Shown: positions 26,151 to 38,462 of the stretch, in pieces
Layout of the letters: each line of letters starts with the position of its first letter
Position numbering within the stretch: position 1 is the stretch's first letter
From: Hydrogenovibrio sp.
Lineage (GTDB): Bacteria; Pseudomonadota; Gammaproteobacteria; Thiomicrospirales; Thiomicrospiraceae
Length of the DNA: 53,960 nucleotides
Reading direction: 5' to 3'
NCBI GenBank assembly: GCA_015484555.1
Contig: WFMZ01000045.1
Coordinates: forward strand, 1-53,960
Program-made: the position numbers and the translations under genes
The notes under the pieces: generated by a model
Databases searched by the model: none
What the model was told of the DNA's origin: nothing
What the model saw: only the letters and a program-made list of their open reading frames with translations

Positions 26151-27593
26151 CTAAGGAAGTTTAATAATTTCCATCTGGTTAGTCCCACCATTCTGGCCAC
26201 TTAATCGACCTTTGGTCAATACAATTCTATCACCCGATTTTGCCACACCATGTTTTTTGATATTTTCAATCACTAAGCTTCTGATATTTTCTTCATCAAG
26301 ATCACCGTAGTTAACCGATGTTGGGTAAACACCACGGTACAAAGTAACCTTACGGCGTGTGTCTAAGTGTGGTGTCATGGCAATAATAGGGATACCAGAG
26401 CTGATACGAGACATTAATAAAGGCGTATTACCCGATTCAGTTAAAGCCACAATACATTTCACATCAAAGTGGTTAGCAGCATACATTGAAGCCATTGCAA
26501 TGGTTTCATCTACTTCTGTAAATATTTCATCAATACGGTGAGTTGACTGACGAGAAGTACGAGATTTTTCTGCTTCACGTGCAATATTTGCCATGGTTTT
26601 AATCACTAAGCTAGGGGAATGGCCCGTTGCAGTTTCACCTGAAAGCATCACGGCATCTGTTCCATCCATTACCGCATTAGCCACGTCAAATACTTCCGCA
26701 CGAGTCGGGATAGCATTTTCAATCATGGTTTCCATCATCTGTGTTGCGGTAATCGTGACACGGTTTAACTGACGTGAACGCTTAATCATTTTCTTTTGTA
26801 GTGCAGGTAGCTGAGCATCGCCCACTTCTACACCCAAGTCACCACGAGCAATCATAATCACGTCTGACGCTAAGATAATACTGTCTAGCGTAAAGTCATC
26901 TGCAACCGCTTCAGCACGCTCTACTTTAGAAACGATGCTACAAACCAAACCTGCTTTTTCAGCCAAAGAACGACAAAGCTCTACATCATCAGCAGAACGC
27001 GGGAAAGATAAAGCTAGGTAGTCACACTGAATTTCAGCAGCAGTCACAATATCTTCTTTATCTTTTTCAGTTAACGCTGCAGCAGATAAACCACCACCTA
27101 GTAAGTTAATACCTTTGTTGTTAGACAGTTTTCCGCCGACAATAACCGTACAGTTAACACGTTCACCAACCACTTCATCAACTTCAAGTACAACACGACC
27201 ATCGTCTAATACTAGGTGGTTTTTAGGCTTAACGTCGTAAGGCAAACTTTTATAGGTTAGACCGACTTCTAAGTCGTTCCCTTTCGCGATATCAACATTA
27301 TTATCTAATGAAAACTTAGCACCCACCTTTAAAACGACAGATTCATTTTCAAAACGACCGACACGAATTTTAGGGCCTTGCAAGTCAACCAAAACACCCA
27401 CTTCACGATCTAGCTTGGCAGACAAGTCTCTAACTTGCTTTGCCCGTAAAACATGGTCTTCTGCAGCTCCGTGAGACATGTTCATACGAACCACATCAAC
27501 ACCAGCTTTAATCATTCGTTCTAATTCACCTGGTCTATCTGTAGCGGGACCCAGTGTTGCAACAATTTTTGTTCTTCTGATACCTGAAGGCAT
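26151..27593 (-). CDS. pyk: Pyruvate kinase
   Basis: A 480-residue enzyme. RTKIVATLGPA is at the N-terminus, RMNMSHG holds the conserved substrate region, VDLQGPKIRVG starts the B domain, MIARGDLGVEVG and ITATQMMETMIENAIPTRAE carry the Mg and phosphate-transfer residues, and the C domain is complete. It lies 142 bases upstream of fba and 237 bases after pgk, on the same strand. Confidence 0.96.
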   Translation of the reverse strand: MPSGIRRTKIVATLGPATDRPGELERMIKAGVDVVRMNMSHGAAEDHVLRAKQVRDLSAKLDREVGVLVDLQGPKIRVGRFENESVVLKVGAKFSLDNNVDIAKGNDLEVGLTYKSLPYDVKPKNHLVLDDGRVVLEVDEVVGERVNCTVIVGGKLSNNKGINLLGGGLSAAALTEKDKEDIVTAAEIQCDYLALSFPRSADDVELCRSLAEKAGLVCSIVSKVERAEAVADDFTLDSIILASDVIMIARGDLGVEVGDAQLPALQKKMIKRSRQLNRVTITATQMMETMIENAIPTRAEVFDVANAVMDGTDAVMLSGETATGHSPSLVIKTMANIAREAEKSRTSRQSTHRIDEIFTEVDETIAMASMYAANHFDVKCIVALTESGNTPLLMSRISSGIPIIAMTPHLDTRRKVTLYRGVYPTSVNYGDLDEENIRSLVIENIKKHGVAKSGDRIVLTKGRLSGQNGGTNQMEIIKLP

Positions 27594-27773
27594 TGAATTT
27601 TATTTCCTTAAGTTTGAATAAAGCACTATCAATATAGGCTTAGTTCACTATGCAAGCTAGAAAGCAAGACGTCTCGCGAAACAAACTAACACGAATTGTG
27701 TAATTTATTTACCGAGCCATCCTCTTGTCTTTCCAAAACCTTTTGGCAGCCAATCATAGTGGTTTAATTTAAC

Positions 27774-27797
27774 CTCTGCTTAATAAACTAAGCAGAG
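27774..27797. repeat. Perfect hairpin between pgk and pyk
   Basis: CTCTGCTTA, six-base loop, TAAGCAGAG, followed on the minus strand by a second near-palindrome (GGTTAAATTAAACC). There is no T-run, so it is more likely an mRNA 3' stabiliser or protein-binding site than a terminator. Confidence 0.55.
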
Positions 27798-27830
27798 AGT
27801 CGTTTTAGTCGATATTAACCTGAAGTAAAA

Positions 27831-29042
27831 TTACTTCCCGCCACATCCACCACAGCAGTTAGATGAAGAAGCCGCAGCGGCTTCTAGCATTTCTACTGCG
27901 GGTAACTTCTTACCTTCTAGGAACTCCAAGAAAGCCCCTCCACCCGTAGAGATATAAGAAACTTTATCTGCGATATCATACTTATCAATCGCAGCTAAAG
28001 TATCACCACCACCGGCAATAGAGAATGCTTTGGACTCAGCAATGGCTAAAGCAATTGCTTTGGTTCCGCCACCGAATTGATCAAATTCAAATACGCCCAC
28101 AGGACCATTCCAAACAACTGTGCCAGCGTTTTTGATAACGTCAGCCAATTCAGCTGCTGATACTGGACCAATATCAAAAATCATATCATCATCTTGAACA
28201 TCCACTATAGGCATCGTTGTTGCCATAGCAGATTCTGAAAACTCTTTCCCACAAACTACATCAATGGCTAATGGAATAGCCGCATCACGATTGTTCATAA
28301 TGTCATTTAGCTTATTACAAGTAGGAATTAAATCAGTTTCAGATAAAGACTTACCAACGTTATAGCCAGCAGCTTCGATGAATGTGTTAGCGATGCCACC
28401 ACCGACAACCAATTGATCAACAATCTCAGAAAGAGACTCCAAAACAGTTAGCTTTGTTGATACTTTAGACCCTCCAACGATAGCAACCATTGGACGTGCC
28501 GGGTTATTTAGCGCCTTACCTAAAGCCTCTAATTCGCCGGCTAATAAAGGACCTGCACAAGCAGTATCAGCGAAAGCGCCTGCACCGTGTGTAGAAGCTT
28601 GCGCTCTGTGAGCTGTACCAAACGCATCCATTACATAAACATCACATAGTGCCGCGTATTTCTTAGAAAGTGTTTCATCATTTTTCTTTTCGCCAACGTT
28701 GAAACGAACGTTTTCAAGCAGCACCACTTCACCAGCAGCAACTTCAACACCATCAAGATAATCTTTCACCAAACGAACGTCTTGACCTAGCTTAGCAGAC
28801 AAGTCTGCGGCAACAGGCGCAAGAGAGAATTCTTCAGCAAACTCACCTTCTGTAGGACGACCTAAGTGAGACATTAACATCACTTTAGCGCCCGCTTTAA
28901 CCGCCGCTTGAATGGTTGGCAATGAAGCGCGAATACGCGCATCAGAGGTTACTTTACCATCTTTAATCGGTACGTTTAAATCTTGACGAATAAGAACTGC
29001 TTTACCAGCAAGTTCCAGGTCAGACATCTTAATTACAGACAT
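27831..29042 (-). CDS. pgk: Phosphoglycerate kinase with cysteine-rich tail
   Basis: A 403-residue kinase. [24 protein letters not shown] and GGSKVSTKL cover the N-lobe, and WNGPVGVFE and [17 protein letters not shown] end the C-lobe. After LPAVEML the protein continues with an alanine/serine stretch and ends NCCGGCGGK (Cys396, 397, 400), an extension I do not expect in bacterial PGK. It lies between gap and pyk, with a hairpin on either side. Confidence 0.95.
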   Translation of the reverse strand: MSVIKMSDLELAGKAVLIRQDLNVPIKDGKVTSDARIRASLPTIQAAVKAGAKVMLMSHLGRPTEGEFAEEFSLAPVAADLSAKLGQDVRLVKDYLDGVEVAAGEVVLLENVRFNVGEKKNDETLSKKYAALCDVYVMDAFGTAHRAQASTHGAGAFADTACAGPLLAGELEALGKALNNPARPMVAIVGGSKVSTKLTVLESLSEIVDQLVVGGGIANTFIEAAGYNVGKSLSETDLIPTCNKLNDIMNNRDAAIPLAIDVVCGKEFSESAMATTMPIVDVQDDDMIFDIGPVSAAELADVIKNAGTVVWNGPVGVFEFDQFGGGTKAIALAIAESKAFSIAGGGDTLAAIDKYDIADKVSYISTGGGAFLEFLEGKKLPAVEMLEAAAASSSNCCGGCGGK

Positions 29043-29083
29043 GTGAAATCCTTTTTATTTTTTGAGAAATCATTTTAAAAATT

Positions 29084-29116
29084 GGGTTTTCAACCCAGTA
29101 CTTTAAAAGTGCTGGG
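29084..29116 (-). promoter_or_regulatory. Overlapping alternative hairpins between gap and pgk
   Basis: GGGTT-ttc-AACCC (29084-29096) and CCCAGTACTT-taa-AAGTGCTGGG (29094-29116, one G-U pair) share three bases, so they cannot form together. On the minus strand the smaller one is followed by AATTTTT. This suggests processing or attenuation between gap and pgk. Confidence 0.45.
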
Positions 29117-29184
29117 CAGAAAACACAATTAAGGTTTTCGAAGACAATCAAATGCTTCAAACCACGAAGGCTTGAAGCCAATGA

Positions 29185-30201
<1,017 letters not shown>

Positions 30202-30278
30202 TTAGACAAACCCTATCGCCTGCCTAGTTTAAAAATTTGAACAGCCTTCTTTAATTAAGAGAAGACCGATTAAGTAAT

Positions 30279-32267
30279 TTACTTACCTAAAACCTTGTTT
30301 GCAACTGCAACCACGTTTTCAACCGTGAAACCGAACTCTTTAAATAGTTCGTCAGCAGGTGCTGATTCACCAAAAGTAGTCATACAAACTGCCGCCCCAT
30401 CCAGACCGATATACTTGTCCCAAGGTTGCTGAACACCTGCTTCAATCGCAACACGTTTAACACCTGGCAATAATACTGAATCTTTATAAGCTTGATCTTG
30501 TGCATCATAAGCACAAGTAGAAGGCATAGAAACAACGCGTACGCTTGCATCCATTGCTTCAGCAGCTGCAACTGCCAACTGTACTTCAGAACCAGAAGAC
30601 ATAAAGATAATATCAGGGGTACCCGCACAATCTTTCAGTATATAGCCACCCTTCTCAATATCTTTAATTTGCTGCTCAGTACGCTCCATAGGTGTTAGGC
30701 TCTGACGAGAGAACACTAATGCTGTTGGTGCATTACCACGCAACATTGCCAATTTCCAAGAAACGGCAGACTCAATTGCATCACAACCACGCCAAGTTTG
30801 GAAACCTGGAATAACACGCATCGTAGCAAGCTGCTCAACAGGTTGATGAGTAGGACCATCTTCCCCAAGACCAATAGAGTCATGAGTATAAACATAGATA
30901 GTACCAATCTTCATTAGAGCAGACATACGTAAAGCATTACGCATATATTCCATAAACATGAAGAAAGTTGCACCGTAAACCTTGAAGCCACCATGAAGAA
31001 CCATTCCATTCATCATGTGCGCCATACCAAACTCACGAACACCCCAAGAGATGTAGTTACCATCAGCATTAGTAGGCGTAACTTTAACAGTTCCAGACCA
31101 GTTTGTTAGGTTAGAACCGGTTAAGTCAGCAGAACCACCAAACATCTCTGGCAGTAAAGGACCCATTGCTTCAATCGCGTTTTGAGACGCTTTACGTGAA
31201 GCAATATTAGGCATATCAGCTTGAGTCTTAGCGATAAAGCTATCCATTTCAACTTCGAAATTAGCGGGTAAAGTACCTGCCATACGACGGTCAAATTCAG
31301 ATGCTTCTGCTGGGAAAGCTTTTGCGTAAGCCGCGAACTTGTCGTTCCATTCTGCTTCATCAGCAGCGCCTTTTTCTTTGTGGTCCCAACCAGAATAAAT
31401 ATCTTCAGGAATAACGAAAGGCTCAGCAGTCCAACCTAGGTTCTCACGCGTCAACTTAATTTCTTCATCACCTAAAGGCGCGCCGTGACAGTCGTGAGTA
31501 CCACTTAGGTTTGGAGAACCAAAACCGATAGTTGTTTTAGTACAGATTAAAGTAGGCTTGTCAGTAATAGACTTTGCTTCTTCGATGGCTTTGTTAATTG
31601 CTTCAGAATCATGCCCATCAACGTCAGGAATAACGTGCCAGTCATAAGAAACAAAACGCCCTGGAACACCTTTCTCCATCCAGTCACCAATATGACCATC
31701 GATAGAGATATCGTTGTCATCCCAAAATGCAATTAGCTTACCAAGACCTAAAGTACCGGCCATTGCAGCTGATTCATGAGAGATACCTTCCATTAAACAA
31801 CCATCGCCCATGAACACATAAGTGTGGTGATCAACAATAGTATGGCCAGGCTTATTGAACTGAGACGCTAAAGTACGCTCGGCAATTGCCATTCCTACTG
31901 CGTTTGTTAGCCCCTGCCCTAGTGGACCTGTCGTTGTTTCAATACCATCTGCATAACCATATTCAGGATGACCCGCTGTTTTAGCGTGAAGCTGACGGAA
32001 TTGCTTGATATCTTCCATACTTAAATCGAAACCAGAAAGGTGCAATAAAGAGTATATCAACATAGAACCATGGCCGTTTGATAAGATAAAACGGTCGCGA
32101 TCCACCCATTTAGGACTAGCAGGGTTGAATTTCAGGTGATCATTCCATAATACTTCAGCAATATCTGCCATACCCATTGGTGCGCCTGGGTGTCCAGATT
32201 TAGCTTTTTGAACAGCGTCCATACTTAGTACGCGGATCGCGTTTGCAAGTTCTCTACGAGTTGACAT
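30279..32267 (-). CDS. tkt: Transketolase
   Basis: A 662-residue thiamine-diphosphate enzyme. [31 protein letters not shown] and [12 protein letters not shown] (ThDP motif start) lie in the N-domain. [31 protein letters not shown] and the C-domain follow. It serves the pentose phosphate pathway and would serve a Calvin cycle. It is the promoter-proximal gene of the tkt-gap-pgk-pyk-fba array, with AGGAG upstream of the ATG. Confidence 0.97.
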   Translation of the reverse strand: MSTRRELANAIRVLSMDAVQKAKSGHPGAPMGMADIAEVLWNDHLKFNPASPKWVDRDRFILSNGHGSMLIYSLLHLSGFDLSMEDIKQFRQLHAKTAGHPEYGYADGIETTTGPLGQGLTNAVGMAIAERTLASQFNKPGHTIVDHHTYVFMGDGCLMEGISHESAAMAGTLGLGKLIAFWDDNDISIDGHIGDWMEKGVPGRFVSYDWHVIPDVDGHDSEAINKAIEEAKSITDKPTLICTKTTIGFGSPNLSGTHDCHGAPLGDEEIKLTRENLGWTAEPFVIPEDIYSGWDHKEKGAADEAEWNDKFAAYAKAFPAEASEFDRRMAGTLPANFEVEMDSFIAKTQADMPNIASRKASQNAIEAMGPLLPEMFGGSADLTGSNLTNWSGTVKVTPTNADGNYISWGVREFGMAHMMNGMVLHGGFKVYGATFFMFMEYMRNALRMSALMKIGTIYVYTHDSIGLGEDGPTHQPVEQLATMRVIPGFQTWRGCDAIESAVSWKLAMLRGNAPTALVFSRQSLTPMERTEQQIKDIEKGGYILKDCAGTPDIIFMSSGSEVQLAVAAAEAMDASVRVVSMPSTCAYDAQDQAYKDSVLLPGVKRVAIEAGVQQPWDKYIGLDGAAVCMTTFGESAPADELFKEFGFTVENVVAVANKVLGK

Positions 32268-32472
32268 AAGTAACTCTCCTCAGTTTAAAAAATTTGGGTT
32301 TATTAAGCTAGCTTGACTTCTATTAACAATTTTTCTGTTAAAAGATTCTTGAAGGTCAAAGTAACCATTACATAAAATTTGGAGGAGTATTATCGTATAA
32401 ATTGGACAATTCATCAAGTTTTCTTGTTGATTGCTCAAAGCCCTTTATGACGACAGCCTCCTACCTTAAATG

Positions 32473-32497
32473 AAAAAGCTCAACAACATTGAGCTTT
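32473..32497 (-). terminator. Terminator after the RND efflux operon
   Basis: AAAGCTCAA-tgttg-TTGAGCTTT on the minus strand, running into TTTTT. It lies 31 bases past the permease stop and 206 bases before the tkt start. Confidence 0.85.
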
Positions 32498-32527
32498 AAG
32501 CGAAGCAAACGAAACTGACAAGCCAGC

Positions 32528-35500
32528 TTAATTCACTTTAAGTGCTTTCCTTTTCTGCATTTTCTCGACAAAACCTTCATACAAAGATAAAACACTGGGA
32601 ATAACCAGTAAGATTAAAAGCGTAGAAAAAGCCAATCCAAAGGCTATCGACACCGCCATCGGAATCAAAAACTGCGCTTGCAACGAGGTTTCAAACAATA
32701 AAGGGCTTAAGCCCGCAATAGTTGTCATAGAGGTTAATAATACTGCTCTAACACGTTGAACCGAGGCCTCTTCCAGCCCTTCATTGATACCCATACCTTC
32801 TTCTCGTAGACGCTTATAAAAGCTAACCAAGATAATGGAATCATTTACCACAATACCGGACAAACCGAAGAAACCAAATATAGAAAGGATAGTCATATCA
32901 ATACCCATCCACCAGTGTCCCATAATTGCGCCAATCAAACCAAAAGGAATGGCCAGCATCACCACTAAAGGCCAACCATAGGAACTAAATACCCAGGCAA
33001 GCACAATATAAATAGTTATCAGGCCTATCAGCATCCCTATTTTCATATCAGAAAAGGTTTTTCTCTGGTTTGCACTTTGCCCTTCTAGGGAATAATCTAA
33101 ACCATATTTAGCGGCTAGCTTAGGCAAGATAGTTGCCTCTAATTGCTCTAAGATTAAATTAGCATTATTAACAGAAGAATCTACCTCCCCCGTTACTGTA
33201 ATCGCTAAATGGCCTGCAACATGACGAACCACATCAAAGCCCTGTTGGTTATGCCAAGTTATCACCGAGTTCAAACTCACTCTTTTCCCATCTGGCGCGA
33301 CCACATTCATATCTGATAATGTTGCTACCGTTGCCTGCTCCGCACGGGAAGATTGCAATCGAACTTCTATTTCATCTTCACCTTCTGTATAAATTTGAAC
33401 CAACTTCCCTGAAAAGGCATCCGATAGCTGCTGTCCAATAGAAGCATAGGTGAAGCCCAAGCTCTTTCCTGTGGGTGTAAGCTCATATACTAGCTGATCA
33501 CGACCATAAGGTAGGTCATCTTGCACACCACTAACCCCTTTAACCTGTGAAATAACTTCTTGCAACTCTAAAGAGGCCTTTTTCAATTCTCTCGGGGCAA
33601 TACCTTTTAATCGAATATCTAGATCACTACCAGGCGGACCCGTTTTAGGCTCTTCCACTGTCATCACGTCTAGTCCAGGCACTCGACCAGACTTCTCTTT
33701 CCACAACCGAATAAAATCTGCATTACGCGCTGCACGTTGGTCTGGTTCGGTCAACTCTATATTAATAGAAGCGAAATTGGGGCCTTTTTCTCGCCCTGTT
33801 TCGTTGTAATGTACCACTGCCACCTTAACCATACCCGGATCAAGCTCTTGCTCTGTTTCTAACATAGCTTGGTACATCTTCTCAACATACTTCGCACTCA
33901 CCTCAGCAGGAGTCCCCGCCACAAAACTTGCATTTGCAACCAGGCTGGTCGATTCAGGAGAAGGGAAAAATACAAACGATAAACGCCCTCCCACTAACAA
34001 GCCAATAGCAAAGATCATCATTGCCAAGGTTGAGCCAATGGTAATGGCTCTATGAGTGAGTACCCAGCGGATAATATTTCGGAATTGATGTTCTCGCAAA
34101 TAGTCTATTTTTTGATCTAAACGATGGCGTAAAGAATTTTCTACCACTGGCTTAACATGGCTAAAAGCATGCTTTAAGTGCCCTGGTAGAATAAAAAAGC
34201 TTTCAATCAATGATGCGATAATGACTGAAATAATAACCAAAGGAATGGCAAACATAATATTCCCCATTTCACCACCAATTAGCATCAAGGGAGCAAAAGC
34301 AGCAATGGTTGTAATTGAAGCCGCAGTAACAGGTGCAAGCATTCTATGCGCTCCGCCCTCTGCCGCTTCTAACGGCGGTTCTCCTCGTTCAAAATGGGAT
34401 AGAGCATCTTCGCCCACCACAATGGCATCATCAACAATAATCCCTAGCGCCATAATCAAGGCGAACAAGCTCACCATATTGATACTACCACCGCTTAAAT
34501 ACATGATCATCAAAGTTGCTAAGAATGAGACAGGGATACCCATTGCCACCCAAAAGGCAACTCGGCCGTTCATAAATAAATAGAGAATAAGTACGACTAA
34601 GACCAGACCACTCAATCCATTGCTCACCAACAACATAATACGCTGATTCACTAAAGACCAAGTCTCACTATAGACCTTTAACCGTACTCCTTTGGGTAAA
34701 TTAGGTTTTACTTCTGCCAACCAATTTTGCATTATTTTAGATGATTTAAGGGTATCTCCATTCTCCGAACGTTTTAAACGCAACTCTATCGCTGGCGAAC
34801 CATCCACCATTAAATAAGGAAAATCTTTAACCGGACGTTTTGAAATTTTTCCAAGGTCACCAAGGGTCGTATTTTCAGTACCATTCGCCACCACTGAAAT
34901 ATGAGAAAATCCCGCTTCTGAACGACGCTGCTGAATAGCGCGAATATCGACAATGGACTCGTTATCTCCAATTGAACCTGAAGGTAAATCTCGGCTATTT
35001 TCGGCTATTTTCTTGGCTATTTTATCTAAGGTTAAATCATGTGATTCTAGCTTATCTTGTGAAACCTCAATCGCCATCTCTTCTTTAGGTAAGCCTACAA
35101 AATCAACCTTATCAATCCCGCGCTGTAACAACTGCTGCTCAAACTGGCGAGCCAAGGTTTTAAGCTCCTGTAAGCTAGCACCTTTTGCAATGATTAACAA
35201 ACGCGCAACAGGTTCATAACGTAATATACGTTCAATAATGGGTTTTTCGGAATCTTTTGGCAAACTACGCAACTCACTCACTCGCTGATTAATAATATCC
35301 AGCGAATCAATCATATTGGTTCCCTCTTTAAACTTTAAGGTTACATTAGAAACCCCTAAAGAAGAAGTGGATGTCATGTCATCTAAGTTATCCACATTTC
35401 TTAACACTCGCTCCACCGGATCGGTAATCGAGCGCTCAACATCCTCTGCGTTAGCACCTGGCCACACAATTTGTACTTTTGCATAATCTAATTCAAACTT

Positions 35501-35638
35501 AGGGAAAAACTGTACATTCATTTTAGACAGGGCAACCAAGCCCAATAAAATCATAATGAGCATCAATAGATTAGGCGCAACTTTATGGCGTGCAAAAACA
35601 CCAATAAGGCCTGTTGATTTAAATTTTTCAGTAGCCAT
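32528..35638 (-). CDS. RND-family efflux permease
   Basis: A 1036-residue inner-membrane proton antiporter of the AcrB superfamily. It shows the twofold pattern: a first hydrophobic helix near residue 20, a large periplasmic loop beginning FFPKFELDYAKVQIVWPGA, a first block of six helices (about 335-560), a second loop, and a final helix block after about 870. GIIVDDAIVVGEDAL holds the proton-relay Asp pair in helix 4. Substrate is not evident, and the metal-pump methionine signature was not seen. Its ATG overlaps the adaptor stop by one base (TAATG). No outer-membrane channel gene is present nearby. Confidence 0.92.
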   Translation of the reverse strand: MATEKFKSTGLIGVFARHKVAPNLLMLIMILLGLVALSKMNVQFFPKFELDYAKVQIVWPGANAEDVERSITDPVERVLRNVDNLDDMTSTSSLGVSNVTLKFKEGTNMIDSLDIINQRVSELRSLPKDSEKPIIERILRYEPVARLLIIAKGASLQELKTLARQFEQQLLQRGIDKVDFVGLPKEEMAIEVSQDKLESHDLTLDKIAKKIAENSRDLPSGSIGDNESIVDIRAIQQRRSEAGFSHISVVANGTENTTLGDLGKISKRPVKDFPYLMVDGSPAIELRLKRSENGDTLKSSKIMQNWLAEVKPNLPKGVRLKVYSETWSLVNQRIMLLVSNGLSGLVLVVLILYLFMNGRVAFWVAMGIPVSFLATLMIMYLSGGSINMVSLFALIMALGIIVDDAIVVGEDALSHFERGEPPLEAAEGGAHRMLAPVTAASITTIAAFAPLMLIGGEMGNIMFAIPLVIISVIIASLIESFFILPGHLKHAFSHVKPVVENSLRHRLDQKIDYLREHQFRNIIRWVLTHRAITIGSTLAMMIFAIGLLVGGRLSFVFFPSPESTSLVANASFVAGTPAEVSAKYVEKMYQAMLETEQELDPGMVKVAVVHYNETGREKGPNFASINIELTEPDQRAARNADFIRLWKEKSGRVPGLDVMTVEEPKTGPPGSDLDIRLKGIAPRELKKASLELQEVISQVKGVSGVQDDLPYGRDQLVYELTPTGKSLGFTYASIGQQLSDAFSGKLVQIYTEGEDEIEVRLQSSRAEQATVATLSDMNVVAPDGKRVSLNSVITWHNQQGFDVVRHVAGHLAITVTGEVDSSVNNANLILEQLEATILPKLAAKYGLDYSLEGQSANQRKTFSDMKIGMLIGLITIYIVLAWVFSSYGWPLVVMLAIPFGLIGAIMGHWWMGIDMTILSIFGFFGLSGIVVNDSIILVSFYKRLREEGMGINEGLEEASVQRVRAVLLTSMTTIAGLSPLLFETSLQAQFLIPMAVSIAFGLAFSTLLILLVIPSVLSLYEGFVEKMQKRKALKVN

Positions 35639-36894
35639 TATTTACCCACCACAGAGATATGCAAACCAGAAATAGCATTGGGCAGATGGGTTAACACAAC
35701 ACTTTCACCCTCTTTTAACGCCCCCTTAACCAGCACCCAGTTTTGTCCATCTTGATAGACTTCGCCTAACACTTGAATAAGTCGAGATTGAAGCACACCG
35801 TCTACGGCAAGATATATTTTATTCGAACCATATAAAGCAGAAAATGGCAGCCTAGAAGCCATTTCAATTTTTGGCCCCTTTAAACGAATTTTAGCCAAAT
35901 CACCAGGACGCAATACCTGTAATGATTCTGGCAGGCTAAAATAGGCATTTAAACCGCTCGCTGAAGAACGAGCAGACAGGCGGTTTAATGGCAAAACATA
36001 AACCTTCTTACCCTCCGTAAAGGTGGCAAACAATGTCTTACCCGACTGAACCGCTTGATAAACCCCTAACACCTTGCTTTTAGGAATTTTAGCTTTCAGC
36101 TCCAGTGAATCCAGCGAATAATAAGAAAGTAAAGGTGTACCAGTAGACACCGTATCTCCTACCGACACATCTACAGCTGAAACCCGCCCGTCAAAAGGTG
36201 CGATGACGACACCCCTCTCTGCATTTAAGTCTACTTTATTAAAATTTGCTTTACTTTTAGCCAACCTAGAGGTTAATTGAGACACCTTTAATTTATTTTC
36301 AGAAACCTGCAATTCTGCATTAATAACCGCTAATTCTTGACGAACAACAAGCTCTTTTACTTTATCAACAACAGAAGCCGAGGCAAGTTTCTTTTTGACT
36401 AGCTGTTTATTACGATTTAAATCTTTTCTTTTTAAGGTTAACAATGCCTTTTCATATTTCAGGTTTTTTTGAAACGAACTGAATGCCAGTGACTGAAGCT
36501 TTAGTTGAGCTTGTGCATCAATTACATCTGCTTTAGCTATTTGCACAGGAATCTCTAAATCTTCTTTTGACAGTGCCAATAACTTCTGCCCTAGTACAAT
36601 ATGACTACCATCTTGTACAGTAACCAAGCCGACTTCTCCTGATACTGGTGATGCGATGGTGACAGACTTATTAGACTCTACTGTGCCATACAACACCTGC
36701 TCTGGATACACATTTTCTAAAGTAACCGCCATGACCCGAACAGGCCAAATTCTTTGCTTTACTTCAATAGGTACTGGCACCGGCTTAGTTGCTTTTAAGA
36801 ATGCAACAGCAACTAAGGAAATAACCACAATAGCCAACCCTATCAAGCCATTCTTAGTGCGAGCACTTAAACCTAAAGATATTTTCTTAATCAT
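35638..36894 (-). CDS. RND periplasmic adaptor (HlyD/MFP family)
   Basis: A 418-residue membrane fusion protein. An N-terminal anchor helix (about 16-34) is followed by a lipoyl half (SPVSGEVGLVTVQDGSHI), a lysine-rich coiled-coil hairpin (about 120-220), the second lipoyl half (VIAPFDGRVSAVDVSVGD) and a beta-barrel. It links the permease to an outer-membrane channel encoded elsewhere. AGGAA precedes the ATG at 36894, and it is the first gene of the pump operon. Confidence 0.92.
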   Translation of the reverse strand: MIKKISLGLSARTKNGLIGLAIVVISLVAVAFLKATKPVPVPIEVKQRIWPVRVMAVTLENVYPEQVLYGTVESNKSVTIASPVSGEVGLVTVQDGSHIVLGQKLLALSKEDLEIPVQIAKADVIDAQAQLKLQSLAFSSFQKNLKYEKALLTLKRKDLNRNKQLVKKKLASASVVDKVKELVVRQELAVINAELQVSENKLKVSQLTSRLAKSKANFNKVDLNAERGVVIAPFDGRVSAVDVSVGDTVSTGTPLLSYYSLDSLELKAKIPKSKVLGVYQAVQSGKTLFATFTEGKKVYVLPLNRLSARSSASGLNAYFSLPESLQVLRPGDLAKIRLKGPKIEMASRLPFSALYGSNKIYLAVDGVLQSRLIQVLGEVYQDGQNWVLVKGALKEGESVVLTHLPNAISGLHISVVGK

Positions 36895-37007
36895 ATTATT
36901 TCCTATAAAAATCTTATTTTAGTCATTCAATCAAACCTGAATATCTCTAAACCACTACTTAAAGAGAAGATGAAATCTCGCTATTTAAATACCTACCCAA
37001 AAGAAAA

Positions 37008-37033
37008 TGAAAGCCAAAAATCGCCAGGGGTGG
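37008..37033. repeat. Interspersed repeat, single copy, between cca and the RND operon
   Basis: TGAAAGCC followed by the AAAAATCGCCAGGGGTGG core (37016-37033), with one base different from the extended consensus. A degraded partner (CATCATCCTGGA) may follow at about 37048-37060. Confidence 0.82.
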
Positions 37034-37086
37034 GTGGTGTCTAAAAACATCATCCTGGATAGGCCACTATAAATCCAACTAATTAG

Positions 37087-38340
37087 TTAACTTTTTAAAG
37101 CCTCGGCAATATTTTGCAATCTCACCAACTCAATTGCCTTACCTATTTCAACGCCCTTAACACCCGTTGCCAATATCGCTTTATTATCCACCTGCCGAGC
37201 AACCTCTGCCAAAGCTAACCAAGCTGAAGCTTGAGGATAATCCACTTCTTCAAACCCCATCCGACCTTTTGCATCAGCCTCACAAACCAATAAAACTCGT
37301 TTAAACAAGTCATCATTTTTAAGCCCCAAACAAGCGGTAATAACTTTTAAGTACACATCTGGCTCTAAGCTAGCCTGCAACTGCCCCTCAATCTTACCCT
37401 TCTTAAACCCCTTATGGATTAAGCCATGGAATTCCGTCGCTTTTAAAGCTAAGGCTTCAATGCTTTTAGGCAGCTTATAGTCTGCACACCAAGCCTTAAC
37501 CAAAGGCACGCCTGCCAGCTCATGCCCGGGATGACTTGGCCAAATCTCTTTAGGCGTTAGTCCTTTACCCAAGTCATGTACCAAGCTTGCAAAGCGAATG
37601 GCAACATCATCAGACAAAGTCGCCGCAGTATCCAACACCATCATACTGTGCACCCAGACATCCCCTTCAGGATGAGGCTTAACAGGTTGTGTTACACCTC
37701 TTAAACGATAAAGCGCAGGAAATAAAACTTCAACCGCCCCCACCTCGTTCAATACTTCAAAGAAAATAGAAGGCTGGTCGGTTTTTAATGCTTTCACCAC
37801 TTCTTGCCAAACACGCTCGGGCGTTAAGTGGCTGACTTCACCAGAGGCGACCATCTCGCGCATTAGCTGAAGCGTCTCATCTGCAACGCGAAAACCTAGG
37901 CCATGCAATTTTGCAGCAAATCGAGCTACCCGTAAGACTCGTAAAGGGTCTTCTTCAAAGGCAGGAGAAACATGGCGCAACCATTTATCTTTAATGTCTT
38001 GCTGACCATGATAAGGGTCAATAATATTGCCCTGATTATCTTGAACCATCGCATTAATGGTTAAGTCTCGGCGAATTAAATCTTCTTCTAAAGTAACGGA
38101 TCTATCAAAATTAACCTCAAAGCCATGATAACCATGGCCTTTTTTGCGTTCCGTTCTGGCCAAAGCATACTCTTGCTTGGTTTTAGGGTGCAAAAATACC
38201 GGAAAGTCTTTTCCTACCTGCTGAAAACCTTGGTCAAGCATCTCTTGTGGCGTGGCGCCAACCACTAACCAATCTTGATCGTAAACAGGAATACCAAGTA
38301 TTCCATCTCTAACTGCTCCGCCAACTAACCAAGTTTCCAT
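37087..38340 (-). CDS. cca: CCA-adding tRNA nucleotidyltransferase with HD domain
   Basis: A 417-residue class II CCA enzyme. GGAVRDGIL and DQDWLVVG (catalytic DxD) are at the N-terminus, RRDLTINAM and [15 protein letters not shown] form neck motifs, and the C-terminal HD domain ([11 protein letters not shown]) gives phosphohydrolase activity, as in E. coli-type Cca. It adds and repairs the 3' CCA of tRNA. It is a single gene upstream of the RND operon, whose terminator lies well beyond. Confidence 0.96.
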   Translation of the reverse strand: METWLVGGAVRDGILGIPVYDQDWLVVGATPQEMLDQGFQQVGKDFPVFLHPKTKQEYALARTERKKGHGYHGFEVNFDRSVTLEEDLIRRDLTINAMVQDNQGNIIDPYHGQQDIKDKWLRHVSPAFEEDPLRVLRVARFAAKLHGLGFRVADETLQLMREMVASGEVSHLTPERVWQEVVKALKTDQPSIFFEVLNEVGAVEVLFPALYRLRGVTQPVKPHPEGDVWVHSMMVLDTAATLSDDVAIRFASLVHDLGKGLTPKEIWPSHPGHELAGVPLVKAWCADYKLPKSIEALALKATEFHGLIHKGFKKGKIEGQLQASLEPDVYLKVITACLGLKNDDLFKRVLLVCEADAKGRMGFEEVDYPQASAWLALAEVARQVDNKAILATGVKGVEIGKAIELVRLQNIAEALKS

Positions 38341-38412
38341 TTATTACCCCAGACTTTCAACTTTTTTTGAAAGTAAATTAAGTCGAATCTATTCGTTCAT
38401 TATAGCTTAAAC

Positions 38413-38441
38413 AAAAAAGGCCATCATTAGATGGCCTTTTT
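38413..38441 (-). terminator. Bidirectional terminator after the NDUFA9-like gene
   Basis: GGCCATC-atta-GATGGCC flanked by six A and five T residues, just past the stop at 38463 on the minus strand. Confidence 0.88.
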
Positions 38442-38462
38442 ATCATATTTCATTTACGGGTA

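Noticed and set aside
34985-35025. Short tandem repetition (ggctatttt units) in the RND permease gene
   Set aside because: It encodes an ordinary Lys/Ile/Ala-rich segment (DKIAKKIAENS) in the normal frame, and nothing suggests a function beyond coding.
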